A stretch of DNA of 64,000 nucleotides from CBDBND01 sp965207985 (lineage in GTDB: Bacteria; Pseudomonadota; Alphaproteobacteria; Rhodospirillales; Rhodospirillaceae), in contig CBDBND010000035.1 in assembly GCA_965207985.1 (NCBI GenBank), forward strand, positions 372,001 to 436,000, in the 5' to 3' direction. The position numbers were made by a program, and so were the translations under genes. Shown in pieces: positions 34,671 to 43,428 of the stretch; the stretch's first letter is position 1; every line of letters starts with the position of its first letter. The notes beneath the pieces are model-generated. The model did no database searches. It was not told where the DNA came from and saw nothing but the letters and a program-made list of their open reading frames with translations.

Positions 34671-35037
34671 CTAGTGTTCGCCAGGGCACAACATTGTCTC
34701 CACCTGCAGCCCGACATCCTCCGTTAGGTGAGCATCCGTTTCCGTAAAAAGTGGGTGTGCCGTCGTCTTCTGACAAACCGTCATTTCCGCTCCCGGTCGC
34801 TAGAGCTCCATCCCCCGGGCATGGCAAACATTGATTGTCGCTCTGAAGAACGTAGAGAACGATGGCGTCTTCAATGCGGTCCAGTTTGTCCTGGGTCTCG
34901 GTTATTTGCGCTCTTTGAATAACGGGACCAACGGCCAGCAATCCACCCGACAGAAGCAGCCCGATCACCACCAAAACAATGGCGATTTCAATGAGGGTAA
35001 ATCCGCGATGACGCTGCAGATGTGCTTTGGATACCAT
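34671..35037 (-). pseudogene. Type IV prepilin-like protein gene, 3' end lost to IS
   Basis: From ATG 35037, behind GAGGGG, it encodes MVSKAHLQRHRGFTLIEIAI: a short basic leader, the prepilin peptidase site G|FTLIE, and the N-methylated hydrophobic helix to about residue 35. The body has paired cysteines (QCLPCPGD, GCSPNGGC) typical of pseudopilin-like proteins. After about 120 residues (NVVPWRTL) it runs into the insertion-sequence end at 34670, so the C terminus is lost. A type II secretion or pilus minor subunit is likely, but no partner genes are in view. Confidence 0.75.
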
Positions 35038-35322
35038 GTTTGTTCCCCTCTCTACGGCCACTCGCCCTGAAATCGGCTAGCGACAGCAAGACAACCTGTA
35101 TTCCTACCCAAACGAAATGGCGAACCGCGCAGTTCACCCTTAATAAACGGCTCAAGGGCCGGTTTCGTTCCCATTCTTGCCTGATTTTCCGCTATTCAGC
35201 CCCGTCCCGCAAGGTTCCGCTCTGGGCCGGACAAAGGCCCGAAAAGGGTCGGGAAAGGACCAGGTAAACGGCCAAGGAAAGGCCCGCGCCGGGCCCCTTT
35301 GAGGTGTGCTAAAACATCCTCC

Positions 35323-36114
35323 ATGTGGGTCGATGTCATTGATCTTCGGGACTTTTATGCCACCCCTCTGGGGCGTCTGGTGCGCCGGGTGGTGCGCCGC
35401 CGCCTGCGCGAAGTCTGGCCCGATGTGACCGGCCAGCGCGTCCTTGGAATCGGTTTTGCCACGCCTTTCCTGGGTCAGTTCCTGGAAGAGGCGGATCGCG
35501 TTCTCGCCGTCATGCCGCCGGCCAAGGGGGTGATGCATTGGCCGACGGGGGAAGCCGGTTTGGTGGCCTTGGCCGAAGATGAGTCTCTGCCGTTTCCCGA
35601 CCGGTCCATGGACCGCATTCTGCTGGTTCACGCTTTGGAAAGCTCGAGCCGGTTCCGCGAACTGTTGCGGGAGTGCTGGCGGGTGCTTGCAGACGGAGGC
35701 AAGTTGGTCGTGGTCGCTCCTAACCGGCGTGGCCTCTGGTCCCGCATTGAACGCACACCCTTCGCTCAGGGCCGTCCCTATTCCATGGGTCAGCTCGACC
35801 GTCTGCTGCGCGACATGGTGTTCGTGCCTGTGCACAAAACCACCGCTCTCTATTTCCCCCCGGTGTGGTGGCCTTTATTTACGTCCTGGACTTTGGGTGT
35901 GGAGCGTGTCGGGCGGCGTTTCTTTCCCACCATCTCCGGCGTGAATATTGTAGAGGCGGCGAAGCAAATTTATACGCCCACGTCCGAAGCCGCATCCGTC
36001 CGCCGTCTCAAGGATTACGTTCTGGTTCCCAATGGCGCCGCACCGGCGCGAACGGCGCAGAACAAATTTGTCACCCGCTTTTCTGACGCAGCACAAACAA
36101 AGCCTGTTCGCTGA
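35323..36114 (+). CDS. Class I SAM-dependent methyltransferase
   Basis: A 263-residue protein with a methyltransferase fold: RVLGIGFATPFLGQFLEEAD (a divergent motif I lacking the usual GxGxG), an acidic ESLPFPDRSMDRILLVHALE segment, and LLRECWRVLADGGKLVVVAP. The ATG at 35323 is preferred over an in-frame ATG at 35299. Substrate unknown. Its 3' end overlaps the convergent metW by 44 bases. The 285-base leader contains AAAGGCCCG/CGGGCCCCTTT, a possible hairpin, but no other gene. Confidence 0.75.
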   Translation: MWVDVIDLRDFYATPLGRLVRRVVRRRLREVWPDVTGQRVLGIGFATPFLGQFLEEADRVLAVMPPAKGVMHWPTGEAGLVALAEDESLPFPDRSMDRILLVHALESSSRFRELLRECWRVLADGGKLVVVAPNRRGLWSRIERTPFAQGRPYSMGQLDRLLRDMVFVPVHKTTALYFPPVWWPLFTSWTLGVERVGRRFFPTISGVNIVEAAKQIYTPTSEAASVRRLKDYVLVPNGAAPARTAQNKFVTRFSDAAQTKPVR

Positions 36115-36721
36115 ACAGATTGGCCAAACGTCCCGTCGCCGCAAAGTTCTGCCGTTGGCCTTGTCCATCGAGGGCGTAGCCCGCTTCGATGGTGACACCC
36201 AATTCTTTCACCACCGACAAGAAATCTCTGATCGTACAAAGATGGATGTTTTCCGTTTCGTACCATTGTTCCGGCAATGTTGGGGTATTCGGCATGCGCC
36301 CAGTCAGCAACAACGACAACCGCACACGCCAGTGGCCAAAGTTGGGAAACGACACGATGGCGTGTCTGCCGAGACGCAGCAGGTCTTCCAGCACTTTTTT
36401 CGGATTATGTGTCGCCTGGAGAGTTTGACTGAGAATCACGTAGTCAAAGGCACCGGCCGGATAATTTTTCAGGTCCGTTTCAAGATTGCCCTGGATGACC
36501 GCCAAGCCGTGCCTCACCGCCGCACTGACCCGGGCCATGGACAGTTCGAGCCCCCGGCCGTCCACCTGCTTGAAGTCACGGAGGTAGGCCAGCAAGGTGC
36601 CGTCGCCGCATCCCACGTCCAAGACCCGGCTTCCCATAGCCACTTGGTCCGCCACCAGTTGAAGGTCTACGCGGATCCGGTCAAGCGCCGATGGTGACCT
36701 CTCTTTAATGTCTTCAGTCAC
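36071..36721 (-). CDS. metW: Methionine biosynthesis protein MetW
   Basis: A 216-residue SAM-methyltransferase-fold protein. Motif I is SRVLDVGCGDGTLLAYL near 31-47, and FDYVILSQTLQATHNP is diagnostic for MetW. It starts with GTG at 36721, overlapping metX by eight bases, so the two are co-translated. MetW acts with MetX in homoserine acylation in bacteria that carry the pair. Confidence 0.93.
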   Translation of the reverse strand: MTEDIKERSPSALDRIRVDLQLVADQVAMGSRVLDVGCGDGTLLAYLRDFKQVDGRGLELSMARVSAAVRHGLAVIQGNLETDLKNYPAGAFDYVILSQTLQATHNPKKVLEDLLRLGRHAIVSFPNFGHWRVRLSLLLTGRMPNTPTLPEQWYETENIHLCTIRDFLSVVKELGVTIEAGYALDGQGQRQNFAATGRLANLFSEQALFVLRQKSG

Positions 36722-37901
36722 CGGACGGCTCCGCAGATTTGTCCGGCAATCCCGCAGCCAACGCTGCGCCGTCCAGGAATCCCCTCAACGTTTCTTGAAA
36801 CTCAGGCTCATCGAGCAGAAACGCATCATGGCCTTTATCAGACTCGACTTCGACAAAACTGACCTTGGCCGCATTGGCATTGAGGGCATGAACGATTTCC
36901 CGGCTTTCCGAGGTTGGGAACAGCCAGTCGGAGGTAAAGGAGATCAAACAGAAATGGACGGGCGTATCCTTAAACGCATTGGCCAGGTTGCCATCGTTCT
37001 CTTCCGCCAGGTCGAAGTAATCCATGGCCCGGGTGATGTAGAGGTAGGAATTGGCATCGAAGCGGTCGACAAAGGTGTAACCCTGATGGCGCAAATAGCT
37101 CTCCACCTGGAAATCTGCATCGAACCCATAGGTGAGGCTGTCGCGGTTCTGCAGCCGGCGTCCGAATTTGTTGTGCAGTGAATGTTCGGAAAGATACGTG
37201 ATGTGCGCCGCCATGCGCGCGACCGCCAGTCCGCGATGCGGGTTGGTCCCTTCTTCCAGATAGTTGCCCTGACGCCATTCCGGATCAGCCATGATGGCTT
37301 GGCGCCCGACTTCGTGGAAGGCGATGTTCTGGGCTGAATGACGGTAAGAGCCGGCGATGGGAACGGCAGCGGTTACCCGGTCCGGATAGCGGTGCGCCCA
37401 TTCGAGCACCTGCATGGCGCCCATGGAGCCGCCGGTGACGCAAAACAGTTTTTCAATGCCGAGATGATCCAGAAGGCGGGCCTGGGCCTGCACCATGTCG
37501 CGGATGGTGATGACCGGAAAGCGCAAGCCGTAGGGGCGCCCGGTTTCGGGATTGATTTCTTTCGGTCCGGTCGAGCCCATGCATCCGCCGAGCACATTGG
37601 CACAAAGGACAAAGTAGCGGTCCGTATCGATCACCTTGCCCGGGCCGACCAGGTCGTCCCACCAGCCATTCTTGTTGGTCGTCGGATGCGGTCCGGCAAC
37701 AAATTGATCCATGGTCAGGGCATGGCACAGAAGGACGGTGTTTGTTTTCTCTGCGTTCAGCGCCCCGTAGGTCTGATAGGCGATGGTCACCGGGGACAGC
37801 GAGACTCCCGATTGCAGCACCAAAGGTTCCTCCAGGGTGATCCTGGGGGCTAACGGGTCGTCGCCATCCGGTGCAGGCGCGGCTGCGTCAATGTTGCTCA
37901 T
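36714..37901 (-). CDS. metX: Homoserine O-acetyltransferase (MetX)
   Basis: An alpha/beta-hydrolase-fold acyltransferase of 395 residues committing homoserine to methionine. The nucleophile elbow is CVTGGSMGAMQVLEWA near 160, the N-terminal signature LLCHALTMDQF near 55, and the catalytic Asp/His lie in TSDWLFP and GHDAFLLDE near the C terminus. The ATG at 37901 gives a 20-residue variable leader. It is divergent from hisC across 155 bases, which likely hold both promoters. Confidence 0.94.
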   Translation of the reverse strand: MSNIDAAAPAPDGDDPLAPRITLEEPLVLQSGVSLSPVTIAYQTYGALNAEKTNTVLLCHALTMDQFVAGPHPTTNKNGWWDDLVGPGKVIDTDRYFVLCANVLGGCMGSTGPKEINPETGRPYGLRFPVITIRDMVQAQARLLDHLGIEKLFCVTGGSMGAMQVLEWAHRYPDRVTAAVPIAGSYRHSAQNIAFHEVGRQAIMADPEWRQGNYLEEGTNPHRGLAVARMAAHITYLSEHSLHNKFGRRLQNRDSLTYGFDADFQVESYLRHQGYTFVDRFDANSYLYITRAMDYFDLAEENDGNLANAFKDTPVHFCLISFTSDWLFPTSESREIVHALNANAAKVSFVEVESDKGHDAFLLDEPEFQETLRGFLDGAALAAGLPDKSAEPSGD

Positions 37902-38056
37902 CGGGTGTTCTACCAAAGTGGGCGTTGGCCAGAGTGGACATTGGAACCGGCAAAACAGCCGCAAGGGACTGTCCTGTCAATGTTTTCTTTGATTTCCAGC
38001 GGTCTTGCAACTAAGACTGCCCCAGTTTCAGCCACCGTTTGAGCAGGTCTAGCGCC

Positions 38057-39157
38057 ATGGTGCTCCCCCAACCCCGGGCCGGACTCATGGATATACCCCT
38101 CTATGAGGGCGGCAAGTCGCGTCTTTCCGGCCGCGACCGGGTGATCAAATTGTCGTCTAACGAAAGCGCCCTCGGACCGAGCCCGAAGGCGCTGGACGCC
38201 TATGAGCGCCTGGAAAAAGACCTGGCGCGCTACCCGGACGGTCATGCTTCTGACCTCAAAGCGGCCATTGCCGAGGTCCATGGCTTCGATGAAAAGACCC
38301 TGATTTGCGGGGCCGGGTCCGACGAAATTCTTTGTTTCATCGCCCGTGCCTATGCCGGCCCCGGCGATGAAATCATTCATACCGCCCATGGTTTTCTCAT
38401 GTACGGCATCTATGCCCGCAGCGTCGGGGCTGCGCCCATTGTTGTGCCTGAAACCAATTTGACTGCCGATGTGGATGCCATCCTCGCGGCGGTGACCGAT
38501 GCCACCAAGATCGTGTTTCTCGCCAACCCCAACAATCCGACGGGGACCTACCTGCCCGCGTCTGAAGTCGAGCGATTGCGCGCGGCCCTGCGCGAAGACA
38601 TCGTTCTGGTGCTGGACGGCGCTTATGCCGAGTTCATGGACGCCGCAGACTACGACGCCGGTGTTGCTTTGGTGGACAGCACGGCCAACACCATCATGAC
38701 CCGCACGTTCTCCAAGATTTACGGCTTGGCCAGCCTGCGCGTGGGATGGGCCTACGCACCGCGCCCCATCATCGAAGCGCTTGAGCGGTTGCGCAGTCCG
38801 TTTAATTTGACCGCGCCTGCTATCGCCGCCGCCGCCGCAGCCATGCGCGATAGGGCGCACACCAAAATATCGGTTGAGCATAACCGGAAATGGATGGACA
38901 TCGCCGTACAGCACCTTCGCGGGCTCGGGTTGGACATTGTCGGAGAAGCGGCCAATTTCGTTCTGCCCCGTTTTCCCAACACGCCGGGCCGTACCGCCGT
39001 CGATGCCGACGCTTTTTTGCAGGCGCAGGGCATTATTGCCCGCCGTGTGGAAGAATATGGGTTGCCCGAACACTTGCGCATTACCATCGGCACGGACGAA
39101 GAAACGGAAGCCGTGCTTTCGGCGCTGAGTCAGTTTATGGATGGGCCCCATGACTGA
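38057..39157 (+). CDS. hisC: Histidinol-phosphate aminotransferase
   Basis: Class I/II PLP aminotransferase of 366 residues. Features are LSSNESALGPSPKA near 35, ANPNNPTGTYLP near 156, LDGAYAEF near 190, and the PLP lysine in TRTFSKIYGLASLRVGW near 222. It overlaps tyrC by eight bases; the hisC-tyrC pair is common in alphaproteobacteria, where the enzyme may also transaminate phenylpyruvate or prephenate-derived keto acids. ATG 38057 is chosen over the TTG at 38039. Confidence 0.92.
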   Translation: MVLPQPRAGLMDIPLYEGGKSRLSGRDRVIKLSSNESALGPSPKALDAYERLEKDLARYPDGHASDLKAAIAEVHGFDEKTLICGAGSDEILCFIARAYAGPGDEIIHTAHGFLMYGIYARSVGAAPIVVPETNLTADVDAILAAVTDATKIVFLANPNNPTGTYLPASEVERLRAALREDIVLVLDGAYAEFMDAADYDAGVALVDSTANTIMTRTFSKIYGLASLRVGWAYAPRPIIEALERLRSPFNLTAPAIAAAAAAMRDRAHTKISVEHNRKWMDIAVQHLRGLGLDIVGEAANFVLPRFPNTPGRTAVDADAFLQAQGIIARRVEEYGLPEHLRITIGTDEETEAVLSALSQFMDGPHD

Positions 39158-40037
39158 GCCTTTGTTTAAAAAAGCTGCCTTTATCGGCATCGGCCTGATC
39201 GGCTCCAGCATGGCCCGGCGCATGGCACAGGACGGTCTGGCCGAGACACTCGTGGCCTGTGCCCGGTCAGAGGAAACACGCGCCAAAGCCTTGGAACTGG
39301 GACTGGTGTCCGCTGCTTTTGCCGGTCCCGCCGAAGCGGCAGCGGATGCGGATTTAGTTGTGATTGCCACGCCCATCGGCAGTTATGGCGTCATTGCCGA
39401 AGCCATGGCGCCTGTGTTGAAACCGGGCGCCATTGTCACCGATGCGGGCTCGGTCAAGCAGGTGGTTGTCGAGGCCGTACACCCCCACTTGCCGGAGAGT
39501 GTGCATTTCGTTCCGGGTCATCCCATTGCGGGGACGGAACATTCCGGTCCCGAATCTGGTTTTGCAGATCTGTTTGAGGGCCGCTGGACCATCCTGACGC
39601 CGGCGGAGACCACGGACAAAGACGCCGTCGAAAAGGTGGTGCAGCTATGGCGGCACATGGGCGCCATGGTCGATGTCATGGATGCGGACCATCACGACAA
39701 AGTGCTGGCCATCACCTCGCATCTGCCTCACTTGATCGCTTACACCATCGTCGGTACGGCCACCGACCTTGAGGACGATCTGCGCCGGGAAGTGATTAAA
39801 TACTCAGCCTCCGGTTTTCGCGACTTCACCCGCATCGCCGCCTCTGACCCGGTGATGTGGCGCGATATTTTTCTTAACAACCAAGAGGCCACACTGGAAA
39901 TTCTCCAGCGTTTTTCTGAAGACTTAACGGCCTTGCAGCGGGCGATCAGAAAAGGCGATGGCAACGTGCTTGAGGATCTGTTTGCCCGTACCCGGGCCAT
40001 TCGTCGCGGGATCATCGAAGCCAAGCAGGCAGACTGA
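39150..40037 (+). CDS. tyrC: Prephenate/arogenate (cyclohexadienyl) dehydrogenase
   Basis: NAD(P)-dependent tyrosine-pathway dehydrogenase of 295 residues. The Rossmann motif is FIGIGLIGSSMARRM near 13, and the catalytic His region is PGHPIAGTEHSGPE near 128. The C-terminal half is all-helical (dimerisation domain). The ATG at 39150 overlaps the hisC end, giving translational coupling. Confidence 0.92.
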   Translation: MTEPLFKKAAFIGIGLIGSSMARRMAQDGLAETLVACARSEETRAKALELGLVSAAFAGPAEAAADADLVVIATPIGSYGVIAEAMAPVLKPGAIVTDAGSVKQVVVEAVHPHLPESVHFVPGHPIAGTEHSGPESGFADLFEGRWTILTPAETTDKDAVEKVVQLWRHMGAMVDVMDADHHDKVLAITSHLPHLIAYTIVGTATDLEDDLRREVIKYSASGFRDFTRIAASDPVMWRDIFLNNQEATLEILQRFSEDLTALQRAIRKGDGNVLEDLFARTRAIRRGIIEAKQAD

Positions 40038-40048
40038 CGGAATATTCT

Positions 40049-41734
40049 ATGGCCACCGGAACCACGCTCGTTATCGCCAACAAAACCTACTCGTCCTGGT
40101 CGCTCCGGCCTTGGTTGGCTATGACCCACTTCGAGGTGCCGTTTGATGAGGTCGTCATCCCGTTAAAGCAGGACGCCACCTCTGAGGAAATTTTGACACA
40201 CTCTCCCGCCGGCAAGGTGCCGGTGCTGCACCACGGCGACATCACCGTGTGGGAGTCCTTGGCCATTCTTGATTATCTGGCCGAGGCGTTTTTTGACCGG
40301 CCGTGGTGGCCGATGGATCCTCACGCCAAAGCCCATGCCCGCGCCATTTCGGCGGAAATACATGCGAGTTTCGGCGCTCTGCGTTCGGCCATGCCCATGA
40401 ACCTGCGCAAAACCTACCCGGGTCTGCGAACCAACAATTCAAAACGCACGTACGAATTCTCCGATTTTCCGTATCCAGACGACACGGCAGATTTCCCCTT
40501 TGCCGAAGATGTCCGAAACTATCTCGAAGCCTATGCAGATCATTTCAATGTCCGACCTCTCATACAGTTTCAGAGTGAGGTCACGGATGTATCCCGTAGC
40601 ACCACTGACCCGGACAGACTAACCGTCACGGTAAAGTCATCTGAAGGAGAGCAATCTGAGACCAAACACGAGTTTGATTTCGTGGTTGTGTGCAACGGCG
40701 TCTTGCATGAACCCCGTATTCCGCACGTCGAAGGCGTGGATGAATTCAACGGTCAGGTTCTTCACTCCAGTTCCGTCAAAGAGGACACATATAAAAAAGG
40801 AGACAACGTCTTAGTCGTGGGTGCCGGAAAGTCCGCTTTCGATTGCGCAGCCCGGGCCGCGAAACAGGGCGTTTCCCCAACGCTGGTTTTCCGCAAACCC
40901 CATTGGATGGCACCGCGGTATCTGCCCAACGGCAAGCCTGGTGATTGGTTAATGATCTCCCGGTTTGTCAGTTTGTTGCTGCCTTATTACCACGCTCCGC
41001 ACATGTACCGTCTGATGCAGATCCAGAGTTGGCCGGTGGCCCGCCTGTGGTGGGGTTTGCTGTCGGCCATATGGCCGAAGGACCTCAGCATGCCGGATGA
41101 CATGAAACCGGGCGAGCGGCTTCCTTTCGGTCTGGAACAGGTTGGTGTCGGCGATGATTTCTATAAGGCAGTCAACAACGGCACAGCGGCCCTGAAAAAT
41201 GCATCAATCAAGCGTTTCGAACCTCACGCCGTTGAACTCGATACCGGAGAAAAGTTACCGGCCGATGTGGTTATTTTTGCGACCGGCTGGACACAGACCG
41301 TCAATTTCCTCAGCCCGACCCTGCAACAGGAAATAGCCCCGTCAGGACGGCTGAACCTTTACCGGCAAATTCTCCCTATAACTGCTCCCAACATAGGTTT
41401 CATTGGGTACGCGTCGTCCATAGCCTGCCAATTCACGGCCGAAATCGGCGCCCACTGGTTATCAGAGCATTTTCTCGGCAGCCTAAAACTTCCCTCGACC
41501 GAGGATATGAAACGCGACATCGATCGTGTGTATGACTGGGCGAACCGTAAGCTCCCCAGCCGCGGGCCGGAAACGTTCATCGGTCCTTACCTTGTGCATT
41601 ACATGAACGATCTGTTGGAGGACATGGGATGCCGGAAAAAACGCACCATGCCCTTTCTTAAAGACTTTTTCGGCCCCTTCTTTCCGACCCGGTTCGCTAA
41701 TCTTGCTGAAGAGCGCCGAAGCCGGCGGCCCTAG
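40049..41734 (+). CDS. Chimeric ORF: GST N-terminal domain fused to a truncated flavin monooxygenase
   Basis: One 561-residue frame joins two incomplete proteins. Residues 1-125 are a glutathione S-transferase start (SSWSLRPWLAM, AGKVPVLHHGDITVWES), cut within the helical domain at MPMNLRKTYPG. From about residue 124, YPGLRTNNSKRTYEFSDFPY begins midway in an FMO-type protein and continues to its normal end, with the NADPH motif VLVVGAGKSAFDCAA near 250 and the later FATGW motif. The FMO's N-terminal FAD-binding GxGxxG and about 60-70 residues are missing, so activity as a monooxygenase is doubtful. It follows tyrC by 11 bases. A deletion joining adjacent genes is the simplest origin. Confidence 0.78.
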   Translation: MATGTTLVIANKTYSSWSLRPWLAMTHFEVPFDEVVIPLKQDATSEEILTHSPAGKVPVLHHGDITVWESLAILDYLAEAFFDRPWWPMDPHAKAHARAISAEIHASFGALRSAMPMNLRKTYPGLRTNNSKRTYEFSDFPYPDDTADFPFAEDVRNYLEAYADHFNVRPLIQFQSEVTDVSRSTTDPDRLTVTVKSSEGEQSETKHEFDFVVVCNGVLHEPRIPHVEGVDEFNGQVLHSSSVKEDTYKKGDNVLVVGAGKSAFDCAARAAKQGVSPTLVFRKPHWMAPRYLPNGKPGDWLMISRFVSLLLPYYHAPHMYRLMQIQSWPVARLWWGLLSAIWPKDLSMPDDMKPGERLPFGLEQVGVGDDFYKAVNNGTAALKNASIKRFEPHAVELDTGEKLPADVVIFATGWTQTVNFLSPTLQQEIAPSGRLNLYRQILPITAPNIGFIGYASSIACQFTAEIGAHWLSEHFLGSLKLPSTEDMKRDIDRVYDWANRKLPSRGPETFIGPYLVHYMNDLLEDMGCRKKRTMPFLKDFFGPFFPTRFANLAEERRSRRP

Positions 41735-41735
41735 T

Positions 41736-42803
41736 CTACTCCCACTGCACGTGCGGTAGTTCCATCAGCTCCACCGGGCCGACGCTGAGGCGTTGATCCT
41801 GCACCGAGACGGGCACGGTCAGTTCCGGCTTGCCGCCGGGCGGCGTGCGGGCCATCAACCCCAGTATGATTTGTGCGGAGGCGGCTTCGCCTTCGGCCAG
41901 CACGCCCTGACTTTCGAGAGACTCGATGGTTTCACTGAAGCCAGTGATGTGGGTGGAAAAGGCACCGATGGGCTGAAGCTGGTCATCCAGCGCCACAGTT
42001 CCGTCCGCGTCGATGGTGAGCGGCGGCCAGTCGAGCAACAGGCGCCGCACCTCCAGCGTGCCGCCGCCACGGCGCCAAGCCTCCAAGGCTTCCGACAACC
42101 GGCCTGGGCGGATCGGACCGACCAAATCCGCATCCAGCCGCAGCGCACGGACAGTCCGGTCGAACGGCCCCAAGTTGAAGCCCAAGCGCACGTCATCGGC
42201 AGACCCCATAACGTTGGCGAAAACGTCGCCGCGCAGGCGTTCCTCCGCCGCGGTGGTCGAGGGCGTTAGAGCTAAGGCCACGTCCAGCCGGGCGGCACCG
42301 GTCAATAGACGGCCCAAAGGATCGCTAAGCTCGGCTCTGTCCATTAACAGCCTCGCACCCCGCCACTTCCCCCTCCGGCCGAGGGCGATGCCGAACATGG
42401 TTTGGTCTGACGTCACGGTCCAGGTGTCTTGTGACGATGCGGGCCAGTGAAATCTGTGATCGTCAGCGGCGTGGACCGTCAGCCGGGTCAAATTGTAGAC
42501 GGTGGCGACAAGGGTGAGGCTGTCCGTTTGCCAGGTCCAACCGCCTTCTTCGGCTGGGGCGGTCACAGAGACGGCGTTCAAAGAGAGTTCCGGCCAACTG
42601 GGAAAACCCTGTAGCTGAGGTGTGTCGTGAGCAATGGCCCAGCCTTGTCGGCGCTGATCCTCGATCCAGTTCTGCGCCACCTCGCGCAACCCAATGGCCA
42701 GCAGCGCCCACGACACGCCGTAGACAATCCCCAAAGCAATGAGAATGCCTGTCAACGGCCAAAGAACGCGCACCAAAGGCTCGGAGGGTTTGCTTTCACT
42801 CAT
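41736..42803 (-). CDS. DUF2125 domain-containing protein
   Basis: A 355-residue protein with an N-terminal membrane anchor (about 11-35, VLWPLTGILIALGIVYGVSW) and a long periplasmic beta-rich region, as in the alphaproteobacterial DUF2125 family. The family's WxxQGW-like motif appears as DQRRQGWAIAHD near 48 and the end is PVELMELPHVQWE. Function unknown; an envelope or lipid role is possible. It converges with the chimera gene two bases from its stop. Confidence 0.82.
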   Translation of the reverse strand: MSESKPSEPLVRVLWPLTGILIALGIVYGVSWALLAIGLREVAQNWIEDQRRQGWAIAHDTPQLQGFPSWPELSLNAVSVTAPAEEGGWTWQTDSLTLVATVYNLTRLTVHAADDHRFHWPASSQDTWTVTSDQTMFGIALGRRGKWRGARLLMDRAELSDPLGRLLTGAARLDVALALTPSTTAAEERLRGDVFANVMGSADDVRLGFNLGPFDRTVRALRLDADLVGPIRPGRLSEALEAWRRGGGTLEVRRLLLDWPPLTIDADGTVALDDQLQPIGAFSTHITGFSETIESLESQGVLAEGEAASAQIILGLMARTPPGGKPELTVPVSVQDQRLSVGPVELMELPHVQWE

Positions 42804-42869
42804 TTGCCATCACTCATAGGGCTAGGCTAGCACGGTTGACGGACCCGAATGTGACGGTACAAGGGCATC

Positions 42870-43421
42870 ATGACAACAGACGAGTCCCAAGACTATTGGG
42901 TGTTCGGCTATGGGTCGCTGATGTGGCGTCCCGGTTTTCCGTTTGCGGAAATGGCGCCGGCGCACCTGCACGGTTGGCGCCGCGATATGTGTATTCAGTC
43001 CATCCATTACAGGGGGACCCCGGAGATCCCTGGCTTAGTCAGCGGACTGACGCCCGGCGGATCGTGTATGGGCCGTGCCTATCGCATTCACTTTGAACAT
43101 AAAGAGGACGTCATTGCCTATCTGGACGATCGCGAACTGGTGACGGATGTCTACCTGCCGCAGCACCATGAGGTTGCGCTTGACGATGGCCGTTCGGTGA
43201 CCGCCCGGGTGTATGTGGCCGACGTGAAGCATGTGCAGTTCGCCGGCCATTGGCAGGTTGACGATAAGATCGTTTATCTGCTGCAGGGCCATGGCACGGA
43301 AGGCCGCAGCATTGATTATCTGGCCAATATTCTCGACCAGCTCAATCACTTAGGCATTGACGACGATCACCTTAAAGATCTCCACGCCCAGGCGCGGGCC
43401 AAAGACAAAACGCAAGGCTGA
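42870..43421 (+). CDS. ChaC-like gamma-glutamylcyclotransferase
   Basis: A 183-residue glutathione-specific cyclotransferase-fold protein. The substrate-binding loop is VFGYGSLMWRPGFPF near residue 10, and the catalytic Glu is in AYLDDRELV near 88. It likely cleaves glutathione to 5-oxoproline and Cys-Gly. It borders the accessory region containing two further glutathione-linked genes. Its stop is seven bases from that of the convergent monooxygenase gene. Confidence 0.87.
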   Translation: MTTDESQDYWVFGYGSLMWRPGFPFAEMAPAHLHGWRRDMCIQSIHYRGTPEIPGLVSGLTPGGSCMGRAYRIHFEHKEDVIAYLDDRELVTDVYLPQHHEVALDDGRSVTARVYVADVKHVQFAGHWQVDDKIVYLLQGHGTEGRSIDYLANILDQLNHLGIDDDHLKDLHAQARAKDKTQG

Positions 43422-43428
43422 ATTTTCT

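Noticed and set aside
37902..38056. SAM-responsive riboswitch upstream of metX
   Set aside because: The leader has a GTCTT/AAGAC hairpin around TTGCAAG that recalls SAM-II elements, but the conserved core and pseudoknot pairing could not be made to fit.
37910..39376. 488-codon open frame on the minus strand
   Set aside because: Antisense shadow of hisC and the start of tyrC, both of which have clear catalytic motifs on the plus strand.
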